Assembly (NCBI RefSeq): GCF_019175385.1
Contig: NC_083337.1
Location: 20,011,885 to 20,075,884 of the forward strand
From: Lycium barbarum
Taxonomy: Eukaryota > Streptophyta > Magnoliopsida > Solanales > Solanaceae
Length of the DNA stretch: 64,000 nt
Direction: 5' to 3'
The notes under the pieces are model-generated. The model was not told where the DNA came from. It made no database searches and saw only the letters and a list, made by a program, of their open reading frames with translations. Position numbers and translations under genes: made by a program. How positions within the stretch are numbered: position 1 is the stretch's first letter; every line of letters begins with the position of its first letter. This document shows positions 58,433 through 64,000 of this stretch, piece by piece.

Positions 58433-61108
58433 TGTCACGACCCAGCTGAGGGCCGCGACGGGTACTCGGGGCTAACCACCGAGCACCGCTCGTGCTATCA
58501 TTTCCTTAACCCATTTAACAATCATTCATCTATTCCTTATTAACTTTAAAAAAAAGGATCCGGTTTTCATTACAAGATATAATGCTCTCACACAAGAACA
58601 TATTTCAATATACTCATACACATACATACTATCCACGTCATGGAACCACATAACCCACATCGAGTATCTACGAGCCTCTATTGGATGACATATACCAATA
58701 TACACAAAAGGATCAACCGAATAGCACCTCCGGAATAGTGGAGTGCTCCTGTAAATCTGTAGATGGCTCATACGGATCTGCAGCGTCTCCCTGTCTACCT
58801 GTGGGCATGAGCACAGCATCCAAAAAGAAAATGATGTCAGTACGAAAATTGTACTGAGTATGTAAGGAATATATCAAGAAATAAATGAGAAAATAAGAAG
58901 ATAAGGTAAGTGCAAGAAGATAACCAGTAACTGCTTGCCTCTTAAGGCGGATTCATGCATTCATACTCATAAAACATTGTATCATATCTTGCTGCGGAAC
59001 GTGCAGCCCGATCCATATATCATCATATATCAATATAATGCCGTGGAATGTACGGCCCGATCCATCACCCATATATCTCGCGTCCGGGATGAGATCATAA
59101 TATGCCAGCTGACCAGGTGGCTATGCGTCTATAGCGCCTCACCTTTCCCCATATCCCCTGAATACATATACATATCATATACTTATATAATATACATAGC
59201 ATGCATGAGAGCCCAAGAAAAAGCCATGGCACTATCGGAGTGACGTAAGGTCGGTAGCCTCCGACTATATTATGGATCAATCATAATCGTCATGTCTCAC
59301 CTTGAAGGGACAATTATTATAAGGTGGGACTATCAATGAAGAATACAGACATGAATAATAACATCAAGAGGAAACATAAAATAGGGTCATAATCTTACAA
59401 GAAGTCAATCCATATGTTTTTGGAATCTTAAGGAAAAATGTAGTCATCATTCATGAATAAAATCGAGAAATCAATAGATGGCTCAACATTCTTATGTCGT
59501 CTTTGAAATCGTAAACTTGGAACGTTTAAACATAAAATCGTTCTTATCATAACATGCTCATCATATATGCTCATCGTAACATGCTCATCATAGTATATAC
59601 ATAAAGACTCTAGAACAACTATACTTTATCGAGGTGACAGAAGGTCGTGAACCCTCGATTTCATTATGAACATTTATAACCATTCGGCCTCACCTCGAAG
59701 GGATTAATGTATGAGGTGAGTATAAGCAAGGGATGACATCATATCACTACTAAACTCATAACATTGATCTTATCTGGTATAATTATTCATGATCTTGGAC
59801 TCTTAGCCTTTAGGGATGTAGGAGAATCATGAGGATGAAAGAAGAATCATGTCCTAGGATTCATGCCATGGAAGAAAAGGACTAGCTTCACATACCTCTG
59901 TCGTTTAGCTAAGCTATCGTCCACTGGCTCCCCTTTAGCGTCACGTCGCTACCTTCACGAAGGAATCCGTATTAACGTTAGCTAATCGACTTAAGGGAAT
60001 ACGTCACTATTTCTAGAGAAAATTGAGCAGAATTTCCTTTATTTATACTGCCTTTCCCATAGTCTATATCAACTCCCCAACGTTCACAATATTACAATCA
60101 ACAACAATTATTTATATACGTTTATCACATTCCACCAATTCCCTCCAATTTTCCCACATTTATCCTTATAACTCATTTTTGTGTTTTCGCACATTTAATA
60201 CTTGTTTCATGATATAAAAATCATTTATAACGCATTCATAATCACAACACATCAACATTCATGATTCAATTCCACTATAATTCAATGGTGGCACTATTCA
60301 CCCATTCAAGACCCATTTCCCATGTCTTTCTAGAATTCAAGCTTCGTAGTCTTCTAATACCTTAAACAACATGATAAAGTCATGAAACTTACCTTGGATG
60401 ATAGCTGAACAAATCTTGAGTTGAAATGCTTCACTTGCACAAAACCCTAGTTCCACCTTTTATGGAAATTTCTTGACTTAAATGATCCTTGATGTGTTCC
60501 TTACACTTGGTTTTGGTGGATTGATGAAGTTGATCTTAATTCTTCACTTGGATTCTTGTATTGAAAGAGTTGGGAAGGTTCTAGAGAGATGTTGGGTCGT
60601 GGAGAGAGAGAGAGAGTGAAATAAATTAAAATGAGCTTGGGTCCTAATTTAAAAGTTGAAATCTGTCCCGACATCATTATACAGTCCATTATACGGACCG
60701 TATAAATTTTTACGGTCCGTATAATTGACCGTAAAACTGCTCCAATGACTTCCCTTTTCTGTGTCAACTTGACGGTTCATTTTACGGGCCGTATAATTTT
60801 ATACGGTCCGTATAATCTACCGTAAAACCCACCTTTTCTCAACTTCATTCTGTGACACTTCTACGGTTCATTATACGGCCGTAAAACCATTATACGACCC
60901 GTATAATTGACCGTATAATCCACCAGTTAACTGAATCTTATTTTTGTCACTTCGTTAACTCTCCGATCCTTATGGAACCTTCTTAACAATTGTTCAACAG
61001 TTCGATACCAATCTAAGGGACGTCATTACTCATCAAAACATCACACACGCTATGTCCTTTGTTAGCCTATTCACTGTACGCTAACGGGAAAATTTCTGAG
61101 GTGTAACA
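58433..61108 (-). repeat. 3' LTR of the Tekay-type element (2676 bp)
   Basis: On the - strand, starts TGTTACACCTCAG and ends GGGTCGTGACA. It contains the conserved LTR core (58834-58869), two units of the tandem repeat expanded elsewhere (58990-59065), and U3 palindromes (60660-60920). Confidence 0.82.
60660..60920. repeat. Palindrome cluster TACGGACCGTA in LTR U3
   Basis: About eight copies of ATACGG(A/T)CCGTAT or near variants, in three groups, each group ending with a GACCGTA-type half-site. A matching cluster lies at 52490-52640 in the + strand solo LTR. Confidence 0.85.
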
Positions 61109-61124
61109 TTCTTCCCCCCTTTTG
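61109..61124 (-). other. Polypurine tract of the Tekay-type element
   Basis: Read on the - strand: CCAAAAGGGGGGAAGAA, directly before the LTR start TGTTACACC. Confidence 0.8.
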
Positions 61125-61311
61125 GAACATTCGTCCTCGAATGTTAAACACACGGGATCCTACAAAAATTTTACCAGAGTTTCCTCTGTAATCTGGCACT
61201 ACTAACCTGTCACAACAACCCATAATATCATCGCCTCACAAGGCTACATCACAATATCAACACATCTATGGCCACACACGATCAAAAGCATAAAAATAAA
61301 GCATACATACC

Positions 61312-61545
61312 TTATATCATCGACGTTTCATCTTGAATCTCTTCCGGGGGTTGGAACAAATTGGGGTACTTGGATCTCATTTTCTCTTCCGCTTCCCAAG
61401 TCATTTCTTCCCGATTGTTGTCCCGCCATAGGACTTTGACTGATGCTACCAAACTTGTCTCAAACTACCTCCTTCTTCCGAAGTCTTCGCACTTGCCTAT
61501 CTAATGTGGTAATGGGTACCTTTTCATAGATCAACTTCCTTGCCC
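61312..61545 (-). pseudogene. Pol C-terminus with chromodomain (Tekay-type)
   Basis: On the - strand: LDRQVRRLRKKEV, then after a frame break SVKVLWRDNN and MTWEAEEKMRSKYPNLF, ending at a TAA at 61312. This is the conserved integrase tail and chromodomain that, in this lineage, directs integration to heterochromatin. A stop and a frameshift lie between the two motifs. Confidence 0.75.
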
Positions 61546-63780
61546 TTTGAGCATCATTTGATTGACATGATCCTAGTGGAAGTTCTAACATATTTGGGAA
61601 GCATCAAGCCGGAGTATTTTGACTCCATTATCCCTGTTTTACCTCTTACTCTTCATCTAAGCACTCACTTGACTCCATTGGCGACGCGTAAATATCTACA
61701 AGTTACATAATCTTTGCGCGATTCGCATTCACACACATCTATCCATATACATGTATCCTTACCTATGTTCGCGTTCATAATCATACTCATTCGCACATCG
61801 TATCTATGGTCATGTTCATATAGATATCAATATCATTCACAACGACTTCCCGTCAATGTCTTTGTCTCAAGAACGGGGTAACCCCACAATAAAATCCATG
61901 TTAATCTCATGAATTATTCTGTGTCTCAGGCCGGCATGCCTTCTTCTTGTGACTACCATTACCCACTATATTTACAACATTCTCTGGTGTCATATCTTCC
62001 TTTGGGCTAGAAGAGTATTTAATCCTGGAAGCAATTAAATAGAATACGAGGACAGAGAAATGAGAGTTTCCATTATACTGAAAGAGTAAAAAAAAATAAA
62101 AAAAAAACCATAACCAATTGAATAGTACTCCTTAAACTGATTCCAGCTCTTCTTCAGCCATGTCACACAATCAGAGCTTTGCAGTTTTATTCCCCATTTC
62201 GCGCCACTTAGAACCTTAAGGGACATAACGTCTCACAGATCGGCCTTATACTTCGCTAAAAATTCATCTGGGATTTGTAATTTAGAGGAACGAGGAGGTG
62301 GTATAATCTTGAAGAACTGTGGGTCCACCCCTACCTGTCGTCGATGCTTTACCATCTTTACCGACTCACGAGCCTTCTTCTTCTTCTTCTTCTTCTTTCT
62401 TTTGGGTGTCACCTTGTTCTACTGCCCTCAGTCAATACACTCCCGTAGGGTTCATCATTTCAACCTTCACACTGGTATCCTCTCTATTCGCTTCCCCCCC
62501 TTTTGGGTTCACTCGTACTTGTAAATCTCGAATTTACGTACTCCTGACTACACTACGTCTTACTCATACCATTCCCCACAATCTATGGCTATAACAATTC
62601 ATACGTGAAGTCTTAACATACTCACCTTACAGTCTTGTAACCCAGCAATGCACCCGATGTAGTAATCTGAGCAAAAATGTATTTTACTTAGCTCACCCGG
62701 TAGTTACGGGTCTATATCTGAATCTGCTCCAATTAACAACTTCCTGCCCTATAGGGATGCTTGCATTAGTATTAGGTCTAGTTATCCATGCCACCCATCT
62801 AATGTCACTTGCCCTCTTCTTCGGCGCTCGAAATTTGCTTGTAACGCCATCTTCGTTTCCCTAGGGCTTAGGTCTCTTACGCCGCTAATGCGCCCCATGC
62901 CTCCTATTCTTTTACTCCGATTTACACTTGGTACCGATTTCATAAACATGTTGTAGCACTATCGTTATTAATTATGACTCTGCTCCTTTGATTCATCGTC
63001 ATACAGTAAACTCATGACTCATGGTCATCTTTCCTCTTCAACTCTTTACTTCATATACTTCACTCGTTCTAACTTAATATAAGAACTTCGTAGGAAATAC
63101 TTTCTCCTTTGACTACCACATAACTATTCCTTAGGTACGCATACTTCGTATATTTCCTTTTTTGCTATATTTTCGCCCTTATTCCTTCCTGCTCGACTTA
63201 CCTCATTTCCTCCCATCTTATATTCGATCCTCGACTCTTCGTATGAGGAACCATATTCTTAACTTAGTACCGCTTTATCCTTTAGGATGTACCACCCTTG
63301 CCAATCCATTTCTTACTACCAAAACTGACTCTGTTCGTTCTGATCATCCCCTTTTCGGGTTGACTTCCCCCTTATTGTTGGCTATTACCTCGATCGTTAA
63401 GAAATTCCTGCGCCGAACTTTCCCCAACAAGGTCCTTCAAGCTTCCTCATCTACTGCTCCCGGTTTGCTTGCTGGTTTCACTTTTGTATTCACATAAAGC
63501 TTAACATGCCCTTAGGCGTCTCCTCGCTATACTTTACATTACAATTCTTGTTACGGGCTCGTTGTACCCAGATCATAATCTACCCTATAGAGTGACACTT
63601 CTTGATCTCGTTTGCAAGCCTGTTTATAACATAGGATAGCCTCATGAAGCAGGCATACTCAACCTGTTATCCTTTTTAGTCAGTCACATTACATTTACCA
63701 TATGGATTATTTGCACACGTATTCGCATTAATCGCAAAAAGGTGCTAATAATATAGCTGGAGTAATATCAGGGGAAGAAT
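61546..63780 (-). other. Decayed interior of the Tekay-type element
   Basis: Mostly unrecognisable. One integrase scrap, EINMDFIVGLPRS, reads on the - strand at about 61871-61908. No RT (YVDD box), RNase H or protease motif was found. Short (TTC)n at about 62377-62395. Confidence 0.5.
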
Positions 63781-64000
63781 CAGGATCCGGTCATTCGACT
63801 AATGCCTGGATATGATGCTGGGATCCACTTGGACTGGGCTTTCTTCGGTCTCTACCACTGCTTACCCGCATCTGTGGCCCTGGCCTTGGAGAACGTGCCG
63901 ATGATGAAGAGCCAGTCACCACTCCCGTAGTCCGAACCTCACCCTTACCACGTAATGATGGACAATTACGCTTTAAATGGCCTGGCCGAGCACAGGCATA
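63781..64000 (-). pseudogene. Gag C-terminal end with zinc knuckle (partial, off the edge)
   Basis: On the - strand at the window edge: CARPGHLKRNCP, the C-x4-H-x4-C part of a CCHC knuckle (the first Cys would be just outside). A Ser/Arg/Pro-rich tail follows, as is usual between gag and protease. Confidence 0.65.

Larger units (their letters stand above)
58433..64000 (-). mobile_element. Ty3/gypsy chromovirus (Tekay-type), 3' LTR plus decayed interior, runs off the edge
   Basis: The 3' LTR (58433-61108) is followed on its inner side by a polypurine tract and then, on the - strand, the end of pol with a chromodomain, an integrase scrap and a gag zinc knuckle at the window edge. Only about 2.5 kb separates the chromodomain and gag zinc knuckle, so most of pol is deleted or unrecognisable. 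The candidate target sequence at left is ACAAG (58428-58432). Confidence 0.75.

Noticed and set aside
63162..63497. A 111-codon + strand frame near the right edge
   Set aside because: It lies in the decayed interior of a - strand retroelement and shows no recognisable domain.

Overview
The window is nuclear DNA of a flowering plant, almost certainly a eudicot and most likely Solanaceae. It has spliceosomal introns, Tat/Ogre- and Tekay-type Ty3/gypsy elements, CACTA, hAT, Mutator-like and Stowaway DNA transposons, and long AT-rich microsatellites. Family placement rests on recognising repeat types and was not searched. Transposable elements and their debris fill nearly everything. The only recognisable host gene is a damaged 2-oxoglutarate/Fe(II) dioxygenase at about 32.1-33.6 kb. 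No tRNA, rRNA, CRISPR or prokaryotic feature was seen.

Left part, 1-13.1 kb: the 3' portion of a very large Ogre/Tat-type retrotransposon on the + strand. It has a candidate Ogre-type intron acceptor, a broken pol (RT, RNase H, second RNase H, integrase), a 3' untranslated region with a 26-bp tandem repeat, a polypurine tract, and a very long 3' LTR with a TATA box. About 1.8 kb of unassigned DNA follows, ending near a Helitron-like terminus.

Middle left, 14.96-31.67 kb: a second Tat-lineage element on the - strand, with gag, protease, RT, RNase H, second RNase H and integrase all in one frame but cut by stops. Between integrase and the 3' LTR it carries a spliced gene in the opposite direction (+ strand) with its own TATA box and three introns of about 85 bp. 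A non-autonomous LTR element (17.55-23.13 kb, target duplication ACTGC) has inserted into an exon of that gene; it encodes only one zinc-finger protein.

Centre, 32.08-33.63 kb: three exons of a DMR6/flavanone-3-dioxygenase-like gene. The first exon is absent, an iron-binding Asp is replaced by Tyr, and intron 3 holds a Stowaway element nested in a hAT element.

Centre right, 34.19-42.86 kb: a Mutator-like fold-back element (9-bp target duplication) hosts a small hAT element (8-bp duplication) and a nearly complete 7.9-kb CACTA transposon (3-bp duplication) with a TNP2-type transposase gene and a tnpA-like gene. Both genes carry a few disabling lesions.

Right part, 42.9-64 kb: a Stowaway element; a repeat-rich Helitron-like block (45.1-48.5 kb); a 1.0-kb hAT element with a perfect 8-bp duplication; a hAT transposase relic; an old inverted CACTA relic (51.4-57.2 kb) split by a solo LTR that is itself split by another solo LTR; then a truncated LTR containing the 3' LTR of a - strand Tekay-type (chromovirus) element. 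The decayed interior of that element, with chromodomain, integrase scrap and gag zinc knuckle, runs off the right edge.
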